A stretch of 35,850 nt of DNA from Bradyrhizobium cajani. GTDB lineage: Bacteria > Pseudomonadota > Alphaproteobacteria > Rhizobiales > Xanthobacteraceae. Every line of letters starts with the position of its first letter. Position 1 is the first letter of the stretch. Below are positions 8,017 to 15,749 of this stretch, in pieces. Under the pieces are notes generated by a model, which saw nothing but the letters and a program-made list of their open reading frames with translations, made no database searches and was not told the origin of the DNA. The DNA is taken from positions 1 through 35,850 of the forward strand of contig NZ_WQNE01000056.1 in the NCBI RefSeq assembly GCF_009759665.1. Direction: 5' to 3'. The position numbers were made by a program, and so were the translations under genes.

Positions 8017-8583
8017 TCACGCCTCGCCGCGCAGCCAGGCCCTTACCTTCTGCAACAGGCCGTGCCGCAGTTCGTCGACCGAGGCGGCTTCGGCCGGTGT
8101 CAGCGTCTGCAAGGCCGCATCGAGCTCGTCGGCGTGAAGCGGCGGCGGCTCGGGCGCGGGCGGCGATGCAAGCCCTGCGGCCGCGAGCGCGATCGGGCCG
8201 ATCTGGGTGAGGAAGACGCGCTCATATTCGCGCGACAGGCGCGCGATCGCGTCCTCCAGCGTCAGCCAGTCGACCGCCTTGATGTCGTTCATCAGCTTGC
8301 GGACCGGGCCGCCGTCGGCTTCCATGCGCCAGAAATGCACGACCTTGGTGCGTCCGCCCGACTGATAGACCAGCGTGCCGAGGAATTCGTGCATGGCGAC
8401 ATCGTGGCCGGTTTCCTCCAGCACCTCGCGGTGCGCGGCTTCCTTCGGCGTCTCGCCATCGTCGAGCTTGCCCTTGGGCAGGACCCATTCGTTGCGCTTG
8501 CGCTGGCGCACGACCGCAACCAGCGGGACAGCTCCCCGCCACAATACAATACCACCCGCCGCCATCACCGGCGCCCGCGCCAT
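8017..8583 (-). CDS. Nudix hydrolase
   Basis: The 188-residue protein carries a complete Nudix box at about residues 38-61: G-x5-E (GKLDDGE), seven residues, then REVLEETGHD, which matches the GX5EX7REUXEEXGU consensus including the metal-binding Glu residues. It hydrolyses a nucleoside diphosphate linked to another group; the substrate cannot be told. Residues from about 140 on form an extra Pro/Ala-rich and helical C-terminal tail not needed for the fold. The ATG at 8583 was preferred to the TTG at 8589. It follows the decarboxylase gene on the same strand (gap 66 bases), so the two may be co-transcribed. Confidence 0.88.
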   Translation of the reverse strand: MARAPVMAAGGIVLWRGAVPLVAVVRQRKRNEWVLPKGKLDDGETPKEAAHREVLEETGHDVAMHEFLGTLVYQSGGRTKVVHFWRMEADGGPVRKLMNDIKAVDWLTLEDAIARLSREYERVFLTQIGPIALAAAGLASPPAPEPPPLHADELDAALQTLTPAEAASVDELRHGLLQKVRAWLRGEA

Positions 8584-8649
8584 CACCAAATCCGTCGTCG
8601 TGGAATCTTCCCCACGGGGATATAGGCGGCGGAGACGGCAGATTGAAGG

Positions 8650-9513
8650 CTACTTTCTCCTCAACAGTGCTTGACCCGCGCGGATGCGCGTGCCTTCGCC
8701 GATACCGTCGCAGAACGTGAAATCGCCGGGCGCCAGGATGATGATGGTCGAGCCATGCTCGAACCAGCCGAGCTCCTCGCCCTTGGTCACGTTGACATCG
8801 CAGGGGAAATTGACCGGGCCGCGCGTCTGCGCGTTCAGCACCATGTCGAGGAAGTGCAGGCGGATGCTGGCGACCAGGATCGCGGCGACCGGCACCAGCG
8901 TCACGGCTTCGCCGGTCGCCAGATGCGTCCGGATCACCGCGCGTTCGTTCTTGCAGAACAGCCGCTCGACCCGCTTGAGCGCGATCGGGTTGACGTTCCA
9001 GACGTCGCCATGGATCAGCGTGACGCGCTCGATATGCGCGTCATAGGGCGCGTGGAAGCGGTGATACATGCTCGACGTCAGCCGCAGCGTGACGAAGGAG
9101 CCGTTGCGGTGCTGGTCGACGAGGGCGGAATCGCCGAGCAGGTCAAGCAGCGAGTAAGGCGCACCCTTGACCTGGAACAGCTCGGTGTCGGCGATCTTCC
9201 CATGGGCGCCGACGATGCCGTCCGAGGGACTGGCGACGACCGCCGGGTCCGGATCGAACGGACGCAGGCCCGGCTTCAGCTCCCGGGTGAAACAGTCGTG
9301 CAGGCTCTTGAAATGGGTCTTGCGCGCCTCCGACAGATCGAGGTCGGAGAACAGCTTCCAAAGGGCGATCGAGAAGTCCCGCACCAACGGGTTCTCGATC
9401 TTGGAGAACCAGCCCATGAAGCGGGTCAGCGCCGCGCGCGGGATGCGGTTGGTCAGCAGGAAGTTGAGGTCTTCCTGCTGGGTGAAAGAGGCGATGAGGG
9501 CTTTGACTGTCAT
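8650..9513 (-). CDS. psd: Phosphatidylserine decarboxylase proenzyme, type I-like
   Basis: The 287-residue protein has the landmarks of the pyruvoyl-dependent membrane phosphatidylserine decarboxylase: Asp98 in SPSDG, His151 and His154 in YHRFHAP, and a Gly254-Ser255-Thr site in FEHGSTIIIL where self-cleavage would create the pyruvoyl group. Size and motifs resemble the E. coli enzyme (about 320 residues). Many rhizobia have a shorter enzyme of about 230 residues encoded next to pssA; no pssA is present here, so this may be a second paralogue. The expected product is phosphatidylethanolamine, but another aminophospholipid substrate is possible. It is divergent, by 35 bases, from the aminotransferase gene. 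Confidence 0.82.
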   Translation of the reverse strand: MTVKALIASFTQQEDLNFLLTNRIPRAALTRFMGWFSKIENPLVRDFSIALWKLFSDLDLSEARKTHFKSLHDCFTRELKPGLRPFDPDPAVVASPSDGIVGAHGKIADTELFQVKGAPYSLLDLLGDSALVDQHRNGSFVTLRLTSSMYHRFHAPYDAHIERVTLIHGDVWNVNPIALKRVERLFCKNERAVIRTHLATGEAVTLVPVAAILVASIRLHFLDMVLNAQTRGPVNFPCDVNVTKGEELGWFEHGSTIIILAPGDFTFCDGIGEGTRIRAGQALLRRK

Positions 9514-9548
9514 GAATCTGTCAGCTCGCAGGGTTAGCGCTTGTTGTC

Positions 9549-11213
9549 ATGGAAACGACACTCCCGATTCTCTCATTTTCCGTGGCCGCCGCAGCGTCCG
9601 CTGCCGCCGTCTTCCCGAAGATCAAGGCGCGCATCGAGCTCTCCCGCGCCAAGCACCGCTCGCTCGCCGGGCACTCGAAGATGTCGCGCCGGGTGGCGCG
9701 GCTGCTCCCGTTCTACGAGTTTAGGGGTGATCAATATTTCGGTTGCGACGGCGCACCGGCCAACGTGGTGACGCAGCGCAAGGAGGCCTTCTTCCGGCTC
9801 GCAGCCCTCTACGCCGATCGCTACCCGAAGGGCCGCGCGATGACGAAGGAGGCGGCGGAGACGATCTCCGATCTCAACTTCACCGAGAGCTACCGCGTGC
9901 CGTTCCAGTTCTCGCGCCTCGTCCGCGAACACCTGGGCACCTCGACCTTCGTGGAATCGTCCAGCGGCGTCACCGTCACGGATGTCGACGGCAACACTTC
10001 CTACGACCTCACTGGGTCGTACGGCGTCAACATCTTCGGCAACGACTTCTACAAGGAGTGCATCGAGGGCTCCGAGAAACGGGCGCACGCGCTCGGACCG
10101 GTGCTCGGTCCCTACCATCCCGTCATCCTCGAGAACGTGCAGCGGCTCTGCCAGATCTCGGGCCTCGACGAAGTCTCCTTCCACATGTCCGGCACCGAAG
10201 CCGTGATGCAGGCGGTGCGGCTGGCGCGCTACCACACCAAGCGCACGCATCTGGTCCGCTTCGCCGGCGCCTATCACGGCTGGTGGGGCGACGTGCAGCC
10301 CGGCGTCGGCAATCCGATTCCCGCGCACGAGACCTACACCCTCGCCGAGATGTCCGAAAAGACGCTGCACGTGCTGCGCACGCGCAAGGACATCGCCTGC
10401 GTGCTGGTCAATCCACTCCAGGGCCTGCATCCGAACGCCAACGCGCCCGGCGATTCCTCGCTGGTCGACTCGTCCCGTGGCGGCCATTTCGACCGCGCGG
10501 CCTACACCGAATGGCTCAAGAAGCTGCGCGAGGTCTGCACCGAGCGCGGCATCGTGCTGATCTTCGACGAGGTGTTCGTCGGCTTCCGTCTCGCCGCCGG
10601 CGGCGCTCAGGAATATTTCGGCATCCGCGCCGACATGGTGACCTACGGCAAGAGCCTCGCCGGCGGCCTGCCGGTCGGCGTCGTCTGCGGCAAGCGCGAA
10701 CTGATGCGCCGCTTCCGCGACGACCGCCCGGCCGACATCTGCTTCGCCCGCGGCACCTTCAACTCGCACCCCTACGTCATGACGGCGATGGACGAGTTCT
10801 TGAGCCGGCTCGCCAGCCCGAACTTCCGCGCTGTCTATGACGGGCTGGAGGAGACCTGGAACGGCCGCGCGCAAAGGCTCAACCAGATGATGACCGACGC
10901 CGGCCTGCCGGTGCGGTTCGCCAATTTCTCGTCGATCTGGACGGTGAAATACACCGAGCCGTCCCGCTACAACTGGATGCTGCAATATTACCTGCGCGCC
11001 GAGGGTCTGGCGCTGAGCTGGGTCGGCACCGGACGGCTGATCTTCAGCCTCAACTATACCGACGCCGACTTCACCGAGGTCGCCGAACGCTTCGTCCGCG
11101 CCGCCGGGAAGATGAAGGCCGACGGCTTCTGGTGGCACGATGCCGCGCTCACCAACAAGGGCATCAAGCGGCAGATCCTGAAAGAGATGCTGGCCAAGCG
11201 CTTCGGGCGCTGA
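9549..11213 (+). CDS. PLP-dependent class III aminotransferase with N-terminal extension
   Basis: The 554-residue protein contains a fold-type I, class III (glutamate-1-semialdehyde aminomutase-like) aminotransferase domain: SGTEAVMQAVRLAR at 214-227 (phosphate binding), AYHGWWGD at 241-248, Asp340 in IFDEVFVGFR (pyridine nitrogen contact) and Lys368 in TYGKSLAGGLPVG as the Schiff-base lysine. It is about 110 residues longer at the N-terminus than typical members. Residues 5-23 are hydrophobic and could anchor it to the membrane, and a basic stretch follows. It is not HemL by context or length. The substrate is unknown. Its divergent promoter region with psd and its lipid-enzyme neighbours suggest a lipid head group or lipid-linked aldehyde or ketone; that is inference. 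Confidence 0.85.
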   Translation: METTLPILSFSVAAAASAAAVFPKIKARIELSRAKHRSLAGHSKMSRRVARLLPFYEFRGDQYFGCDGAPANVVTQRKEAFFRLAALYADRYPKGRAMTKEAAETISDLNFTESYRVPFQFSRLVREHLGTSTFVESSSGVTVTDVDGNTSYDLTGSYGVNIFGNDFYKECIEGSEKRAHALGPVLGPYHPVILENVQRLCQISGLDEVSFHMSGTEAVMQAVRLARYHTKRTHLVRFAGAYHGWWGDVQPGVGNPIPAHETYTLAEMSEKTLHVLRTRKDIACVLVNPLQGLHPNANAPGDSSLVDSSRGGHFDRAAYTEWLKKLREVCTERGIVLIFDEVFVGFRLAAGGAQEYFGIRADMVTYGKSLAGGLPVGVVCGKRELMRRFRDDRPADICFARGTFNSHPYVMTAMDEFLSRLASPNFRAVYDGLEETWNGRAQRLNQMMTDAGLPVRFANFSSIWTVKYTEPSRYNWMLQYYLRAEGLALSWVGTGRLIFSLNYTDADFTEVAERFVRAAGKMKADGFWWHDAALTNKGIKRQILKEMLAKRFGR

Positions 11214-11235
11214 GGCTCTTCCCGCTATCACTTCT

Positions 11236-11315
11236 GTCATTCCGGGGCGGCTCAAAGAGCCGAACCCGGAATCTCGAGATTCCGGGTTCGATGCTTCGCA
11301 TCGCCCCGGAATGAC
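11236..11315. repeat. GTCATTCCGGGGCG palindromic repeat
   Basis: An inverted repeat starting GTCATTCCGGGGCGG and ending CGCCCCGGAATGAC, with an inner palindrome CGGAATCTCGAGATTCCG. It fills the gap after the aminotransferase gene. Confidence 0.85.
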
Positions 11316-11355
11316 GGCGTTTGTGGCAGGGGCAGCGGCGTTCGCAGCCCCTAAC

Positions 11356-11388
11356 ACGTGGATGCCCGGGACGAGCCCGGGCATGACG
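11356..11388. repeat. Short GTGGATGCCCGGG hairpin repeat
   Basis: GATGCCCGGG-ACGAG-CCCGGGCAT hairpin followed by GACG. The same sequence block occurs in the larger element at 30520-30605. Confidence 0.7.
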
Positions 11389-11428
11389 TAGCCAATCGAC
11401 ATCGGAGTGCTTGGTGAGAACAGCGCGC

Positions 11429-12088
11429 TCAGGCGTGCTGCTCTTCGAGCGTCGGCTCGCCGACGAGGCCCAGCGTGTGCTCGGGGTTGAGGTGCAGGCC
11501 GGGGTCCATCAGCTCGCCGCGCATCAGGGCCAGCGGAGCACCGCGATAGAGCATCAGGTCGTGGAACGGGTCGGTCAGGATCTTGGTCATCCAGACGAGG
11601 CCGGTCTCGACGTCGCGGATGAAGAACAGGTGCACGGTGCGGAACAGAAGACCACCGCCGCCGACGACGAGCCAGATCTTCGCCACCTGACGCATGAAGT
11701 CGGTCGCGCTCGCCCAGGGCGTGAACAGGCCGAACAGCGTGGGATCGGCGACCAGCACCAGGGGCGAGAGGGCCCAGATCGCCATCAGCACCACCTTGCG
11801 CTGAAGGTTGTAGCCGACCTTGATCTCTTCCTTGTGCTCGTGCGTCGCCTGGTTGATGTGGTCGTAAGTGTGCGGCTCGAAGAAGAAGTGACCGGCCTGG
11901 CGCGAGGTCATCGAGATCAGCCAGCCGACCAGCGCGGAGATCACGGGATCGACGAACAGCCAGACATAGGCGAAGAGGAAGCTCAGCGCGCTGACGAAGT
12001 GCAGGCTCTGATTGATGCGGCTGTGGTGGTAGTAGCGATGGTCGTCCCAGCGCTGGATCCGCAGCTGCTCGAGGTAATTCTTGATCAT
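11429..12088 (-). CDS. Mpo1/DUF962-like polytopic membrane protein
   Basis: The 219-residue protein has about four hydrophobic segments (28-47, 48-60, 97-116, 136-156). Two motifs recall the Mpo1/YGL010w (DUF962) family: RYYHHSRINQSLHF (residues 18-31; Y-H-H-x3-N-x3-H) and RQAGHFFFEP (63-72; G-H-x3-E). In yeast Mpo1, an iron-dependent dioxygenase of fatty-acid alpha-oxidation, comparable histidine motifs are essential. Further His residues lie at 73, 77, 83 and 85. The C-terminal 60 residues are an extension absent from Mpo1. The ATG at 12088 has a GGGGGAAA Shine-Dalgarno just upstream, which favours it over the TTG at 12100. A role in hydroxy-fatty-acid or lipid processing is inferred from this resemblance and from its neighbours. 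Confidence 0.6.
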   Translation of the reverse strand: MIKNYLEQLRIQRWDDHRYYHHSRINQSLHFVSALSFLFAYVWLFVDPVISALVGWLISMTSRQAGHFFFEPHTYDHINQATHEHKEEIKVGYNLQRKVVLMAIWALSPLVLVADPTLFGLFTPWASATDFMRQVAKIWLVVGGGGLLFRTVHLFFIRDVETGLVWMTKILTDPFHDLMLYRGAPLALMRGELMDPGLHLNPEHTLGLVGEPTLEEQHA

Positions 12089-12142
12089 GCTTTCCCCCAA
12101 AATGCTTTCGGGTACGGGATTACAGGGATTCGATGTAGGCCG

Positions 12143-12172
12143 TGTGACATCATCATTTTGTCATGTGACGAT
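12143..12172. promoter_or_regulatory. TGTGAC-type motifs upstream of the Mpo1-like gene
   Basis: TGTGACATCA (12143-12152) and ATGTGACGAT (12163-12172) lie 55-85 bases upstream of the minus-strand start at 12088. They resemble the palindrome TGTGACGTCACA in front of the glycosyltransferase gene. Possible binding sites of a shared regulator; no known consensus assigned. Confidence 0.3.
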
Positions 12173-12243
12173 GTGCAGCGGCGCGATGACGCACGCGACG
12201 CGTAGACTTCAGATCACGCCGCCTTCCTCAAGCCGCCTTCTCC

Positions 12244-12933
12244 TCAAGCCGCCTTGGCGACGTCGACCTTGCGGAAGCGCACCAGCGAGAAATGGCCGAG
12301 CGGCGGAATCAGGCGGCGCTCGGCGAGCTCGATGCCGTGGGCGCCGGCCAGCCACTTGGCGTAACGCGACCAGGCGAACTCGGCGGTGCGGAAGCCGAGC
12401 GGACGCACCACCGGCTGGAGCTTCTGCTCGATGAAGCGGCGCATGCCGGTGTCGGCGCTGACGCGGGTGAGGATGATCAGCTCGCCGCCCGGGCGCAGCA
12501 CGCGGGCGAATTCGTCGAGCGCCTTTTCCGGATTGGGCACGGCGGTGACGACATATTGCGCCATCACGACGTCGAAGGAGTTGTCGGGGAATTCGAGCTT
12601 CTCGGCGTCCATCACCGCGAGACCCTCGACGTTCTTCAGCTTCTGCTCCGTCACGCGGCGGCGCGCCTTGTCCAGCATCGCTTCCGAGATGTCGGTGCCG
12701 AAGATGCGCAGGTTCGGCGCATAGAGCGGCAGCGAGATGCCGGTGCCGACGCCGACCTCGAGCACGCGGCCGCCGATCTTGTTGGTGGCCGCGATCGCCG
12801 CCTGACGGCCCTTGGCGAACACACCGCCGAACACGAGATCGTAGACGGGCGCCCAGCGGTCATAGGCCTGCTCGACCGTGCCGCGGGTGAGGTCAAGCTG
12901 CTGGGTGCCATCAAGGTTCATGATCTTAGCCAT
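12244..12933 (-). CDS. SAM-dependent methyltransferase, phospholipid N-methyltransferase-like
   Basis: The 229-residue soluble protein is a class I methyltransferase. The segment VEQAYDRWAPVYDLVFG (20-36) precedes the SAM site EVGVGTG (59-65), then FGTDISEAMLDKAR (78-91) with the ribose-binding acid Asp81, and FDVVMAQYVVTAVPNP and FARVLRPGGELIILTR as later motifs. The YxRWAPVYD entry plus this order is typical of Rhodobacter-type PmtA, which methylates phosphatidylethanolamine towards phosphatidylcholine; UbiE-like enzymes also share it, so the substrate is not certain. Bradyrhizobium is known to carry several such enzymes. It follows the glycosyltransferase gene by 42 bases and is probably in its operon. 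Confidence 0.75.
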   Translation of the reverse strand: MAKIMNLDGTQQLDLTRGTVEQAYDRWAPVYDLVFGGVFAKGRQAAIAATNKIGGRVLEVGVGTGISLPLYAPNLRIFGTDISEAMLDKARRRVTEQKLKNVEGLAVMDAEKLEFPDNSFDVVMAQYVVTAVPNPEKALDEFARVLRPGGELIILTRVSADTGMRRFIEQKLQPVVRPLGFRTAEFAWSRYAKWLAGAHGIELAERRLIPPLGHFSLVRFRKVDVAKAA

Positions 12934-12975
12934 CGATGAGGTTCTCGCTGTGGTTCAAACGGTCAAACGGTAAGG

Positions 12976-14028
12976 TCAACCGCGCACCGGCCGCCGCGCC
13001 ATGCGAGGCGAGGCGCGCAGGACGCGGCTGGGCTGAAGTGACGTCAGGTTTCCGACGAACTGGCGCGCGCTGTTCTCCCAGGAGCGCTCCAGCGCGAAGT
13101 TGCGACAGGTCTCGCGCGACATGGTGAGCGCGCGCAGGCACGCGGTACGCAGATCATGATCGATCGCGCCGATCGGATGGTCGGCGATGACGTCCTTCGG
13201 GCCGGTGACCGGAAACGCCGCAACCGGCGTGCCGCAGGCGAGCGCCTCGAGCTGCACGACGCCAAAGGTGTCGGTCAGGCTCGGGAACACGAAGACGTCG
13301 GCAGCGGCGAGATGCGCGGTCAGATCCGCCCCCTTCTTCTCGCCGAGGAACACGGCGTCGGGATATTTCTTTTCGAGCGCAGCCTTCTGCGGACCGTCGC
13401 CAACGACGACCTTGGTGCCGGGCAGGTCGAGCGAGAGGAACGCTTCGAGGTTCTTCTCCACCGCCACGCGCCCCATGGTCATGAAGATCGGCCGCGGCAG
13501 ATCGAGCTTTGCCGGACTGTCGGGATGGAACAGCTCGGTATTGACGCCGCGCGTCCAGAAGCCGAGCCGCTTGAAGCCGCGCTCGGACAACTCCTGCCGC
13601 AGCGAGGGCGTCGCCACCATGGTCATGGCGGCAGCATCGTGGAAGTGGCGCAGTACGGCATAGCCGACGCTCGTGGGGATGCCCGTCCGCACCGAGACAT
13701 ATTCCGGAAAGCGCGTCGTGTAAGAGGTGGTGAAGGCAAGCCGGTTGCGGCGGCAATAGGCGCGCGCGGCCCAGCCGATCGGGCCTTCGGTCGCGATGTG
13801 CAGCGCTTCCGGCGCCGCCTTCTCGATCCGCCGCGCGATCTCCTTTCCGCTCGGCAGCGCGATGCGCAGGCCTGGATAGGTCGGCAGCGGCCATGACGGA
13901 AAGCCGTCCGGCGTCAGGAAGTCGATCTCGACATCCAGGGCCTTGGCGGCGTTCGCCAGCGATGTCAGCGTCCGCACCACACCGTTGACCTGCGGATGCC
14001 AGGCGTCAGTCGCGATTAATACCCGCAT
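12976..14028 (-). CDS. GT4-family glycosyltransferase
   Basis: The 350-residue protein is a GT-B retaining glycosyltransferase. The N-terminus MRVLIATDAWHPQVNGVVRTL has the loop typical of GT4 enzymes acting on lipid acceptors such as phosphatidylinositol or diacylglycerol. The C-terminal nucleotide-sugar half shows TMGRVAVEKN (184-193), VVGDGP (208-213) and FPSLTDTFGVVQLEALACG, where Asp253 and Glu261 take the positions of the E-x7-E motif (first Glu replaced by Asp, common in this group). No membrane helices. It heads a probable operon with the methyltransferase gene. A membrane glycolipid product is likely by family and context, but sugar and acceptor are unknown. Confidence 0.82.
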   Translation of the reverse strand: MRVLIATDAWHPQVNGVVRTLTSLANAAKALDVEIDFLTPDGFPSWPLPTYPGLRIALPSGKEIARRIEKAAPEALHIATEGPIGWAARAYCRRNRLAFTTSYTTRFPEYVSVRTGIPTSVGYAVLRHFHDAAAMTMVATPSLRQELSERGFKRLGFWTRGVNTELFHPDSPAKLDLPRPIFMTMGRVAVEKNLEAFLSLDLPGTKVVVGDGPQKAALEKKYPDAVFLGEKKGADLTAHLAAADVFVFPSLTDTFGVVQLEALACGTPVAAFPVTGPKDVIADHPIGAIDHDLRTACLRALTMSRETCRNFALERSWENSARQFVGNLTSLQPSRVLRASPRMARRPVRG

Positions 14029-14089
14029 GGGGAATCCCGAGCATTGATGATTCTCGGCTTACGACCATCAACGAAGGATATTTCAGGCG

Positions 14090-14101
14090 TGTGACGTCAC
14101 A
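14090..14101. promoter_or_regulatory. TGTGACGTCACA perfect palindrome upstream of the glycosyltransferase
   Basis: A perfect 12-base palindrome 62 bases upstream of the minus-strand start at 14028. The remaining gap up to 14299 holds no gene. Related half-sites occur upstream of the Mpo1-like gene, so it may be an operator. Confidence 0.35.
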
Positions 14102-14299
14102 TAAGTGTCGGCGTGCTGTTTTGTTCGTTAACGGGCCCGCGGGGCCACGAAACTGTCATGAAACAATCCTTGCCGCCACGAAACCGTTTTCGGTTTTCCG
14201 CGCAAACGTCCCGAAACCTTTTGCCGTTAGTGATTTAGGCAACGGAGCACCGAAACGGTGCCGGGTGACCAAGAAACACCGCGCAAACAGGGGCGACCA

Positions 14300-15016
14300 A
14301 TGTTCAATCTGGGCACGTTCAAGACGTATTCGCGCGCCGTTGCCTTTGGCGCAGCCGCGATCTCCGCATTCGCATTCGCAGGTGCAGCCAAGGCCGCGCC
14401 CGTGCAGCTCTTCCCCTTCTTCCAGCCGCTGCCGCCGATCGCCGCACCGCAGCCGATCCAGCCCTATCAGCCTTACCAGGCAACGCCCTACCAGGCCGCG
14501 CCGTCCGAGGATCAGGACCAGGTCGAGATGCCGGCGCGCTTCCGCCGCCAGACCGTCGCCTACGCGACGCGCGAGGCGCCGGGCACCATCATCATCGATA
14601 CGCCGAACACCTATCTCTATTACGTGCTGGGTAACGGCCAGGCGCTGCGTTACGGCATCGGCGTCGGCCGCGACGGCTTCACCTGGTCCGGCATTCAGTC
14701 GGTGAGCAAGAAGGCGGAGTGGCCGGATTGGACCCCGCCGCCGGAGATGATCGCCCGCCAACCCTATCTGCCGCGCCACATGGCCGGCGGCCCCGGCAAC
14801 CCGCTCGGCGCCCGCGCCATGTATCTCGGCGGCACCATCTATCGCATCCACGGCACCAACGCCCCGGAGACCATCGGCAAGCACGTCTCCTCCGGCTGCA
14901 TCCGCATGACCAACGCGGACGTCACCGACCTCTATTCGCGCGTCAACGTCGGCACCAAGGTGATCGTGCTGCCGATGACCGAACGCCGCGCGGATCTCGG
15001 AGCTGCGACGCGGTAA
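14300..15016 (+). CDS. Exported L,D-transpeptidase (YkuD domain)
   Basis: The 238-residue protein has a signal peptide (residues 1-32, cleavage near AKA-AP), a short Pro/Gln/Tyr-rich linker (33-70), and a YkuD catalytic domain. The active-site signature is at the C-terminal end: His184 in IHGTN, His195, and S-S-G-C-I-R-M with nucleophile Cys200. Such enzymes form 3-3 peptidoglycan cross-links or attach proteins to peptidoglycan in the periplasm. The ATG at 14300 follows a GGGGCGA Shine-Dalgarno; the longer frame from 14258 adds a non-signal-like N-terminus. A strong terminator follows, so it is monocistronic. Rhizobia hold many paralogues. Confidence 0.92.
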   Translation: MFNLGTFKTYSRAVAFGAAAISAFAFAGAAKAAPVQLFPFFQPLPPIAAPQPIQPYQPYQATPYQAAPSEDQDQVEMPARFRRQTVAYATREAPGTIIIDTPNTYLYYVLGNGQALRYGIGVGRDGFTWSGIQSVSKKAEWPDWTPPPEMIARQPYLPRHMAGGPGNPLGARAMYLGGTIYRIHGTNAPETIGKHVSSGCIRMTNADVTDLYSRVNVGTKVIVLPMTERRADLGAATR

Positions 15017-15036
15017 CCGACAGGACATTGTGACGC

Positions 15037-15066
15037 AAACGGCCCCGGAACCCACCGGGGCCGTTT
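15037..15066 (+). terminator. Rho-independent terminator after the L,D-transpeptidase gene
   Basis: AAACGGCCCCGG and CCGGGGCCGTTT form a perfect 12-bp stem with the 6-base loop AACCCA. The stem ends in a short T stretch (TTTTCGTTT). It begins 20 bases after the stop codon. Confidence 0.9.
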
Positions 15067-15129
15067 TCGTTTGCCCTCGACATCACGACGCGCGCGCTTG
15101 CTGCGATGCGATCCCCGATGGAGGCACAG

Positions 15130-15546
15130 ATGCAATCATGCCTGCAACAGCCGCCAGGCACATCGCTGCGCGCGATCGCCGGCGCCGGAGCCTTGACGCT
15201 GCTCCTGTCCACGCCTTCCTCGCTCGCGCAGCAGCCGGCGAGCGACGATTCAGCCCGGCAGGCCTTCAACAATTCCTGCCGTACCTGCCACTCCATGAAG
15301 GAAGGCGACAATCGCCTCGGTCCCAACCTCAACAAGATCGTCGGACGCAAGGCCGGCTCACTGCCGAACTACAACTACTCTTCGTCGATGAAAGAAGCCG
15401 GCTTCGTCTGGGATCAGGACAAGCTCACGCGCTTCATGGTCAAGCCGGACGAGGTCGTGTCCGGCAACAAGATGCAGCCCTATGGCGGCGTCTCGGCGGA
15501 GGAAGCGGGCAAGGTGGTCGCTTATCTGCAGGCGGCGTCGCAGTAA
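15130..15546 (+). CDS. Class I cytochrome c, periplasmic
   Basis: The 138-residue protein has a signal peptide (about 1-34) and one heme-binding C-R-T-C-H motif (Cys50, Cys53, His54). Met115 in GNKMQPYGG is the likely axial ligand. Size and layout (SMKEGDNRLGPNLNKIVGRKAG after the heme site, then helices ending VVAYLQAASQ) fit cytochrome c2/c550-like electron carriers. I chose the ATG at 15130, which has GGAGG (15120-15124) five bases upstream; an upstream ATG at 15106 lacks one. It probably shuttles electrons in the periplasm; partners are not encoded nearby. Confidence 0.88.
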   Translation: MQSCLQQPPGTSLRAIAGAGALTLLLSTPSSLAQQPASDDSARQAFNNSCRTCHSMKEGDNRLGPNLNKIVGRKAGSLPNYNYSSSMKEAGFVWDQDKLTRFMVKPDEVVSGNKMQPYGGVSAEEAGKVVAYLQAASQ

Positions 15547-15587
15547 CGACCCCGGCGATGCCGGACATTTGGTTTCGGTGATCGCGG

Positions 15588-15739
15588 CCATCCTTCGAGA
15601 CGCCCGCCTTTGGCGGGCCCTCAGGATGAGGACTGAGTTGGTGGCGTTGAGACGACGAACCATCGCTCTTGCGCCAATATGCAACTGCCAGTTGGCCTCA
15701 TCCTGAGGAGCGCGCCCTTGCGCGCGTCTCGAAGGATGG
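15588..15739. repeat. CCTTCGAGACGCC repeat, copy 2 (upstream of the GIY-YIG gene)
   Basis: Arm 1 starts CCATCCTTCGAGACGCCCGC (15588) and ends CAGGATGAGG. Arm 2 (about 15694-15739) runs from CCTCATCCTGAGGAGCGCGC to TCTCGAAGGATGG. It ends 10 bases before the ATG of the GIY-YIG gene and so forms that gene's leader. Confidence 0.9.
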
Positions 15740-15749
15740 GACGGGCACG

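Noticed and set aside
9549..11213. Glutamate-1-semialdehyde aminomutase HemL or hopanoid aminotransferase HpnO
   Set aside because: The protein is about 100 residues longer than HemL or HpnO, has a hydrophobic N-terminus, and lacks heme or hopanoid gene neighbours; only the superfamily is certain.
9573..11402. 609-codon minus-strand open frame opposite the aminotransferase
   Set aside because: The plus-strand gene has all PLP-enzyme motifs; the minus frame has no recognisable domain and runs on through a repeat.
14247..14261. Small hairpin GCACCG-AAA-CGGTGC upstream of the L,D-transpeptidase
   Set aside because: Six-base stem in GC-rich DNA; too common by chance to be called a regulatory element.
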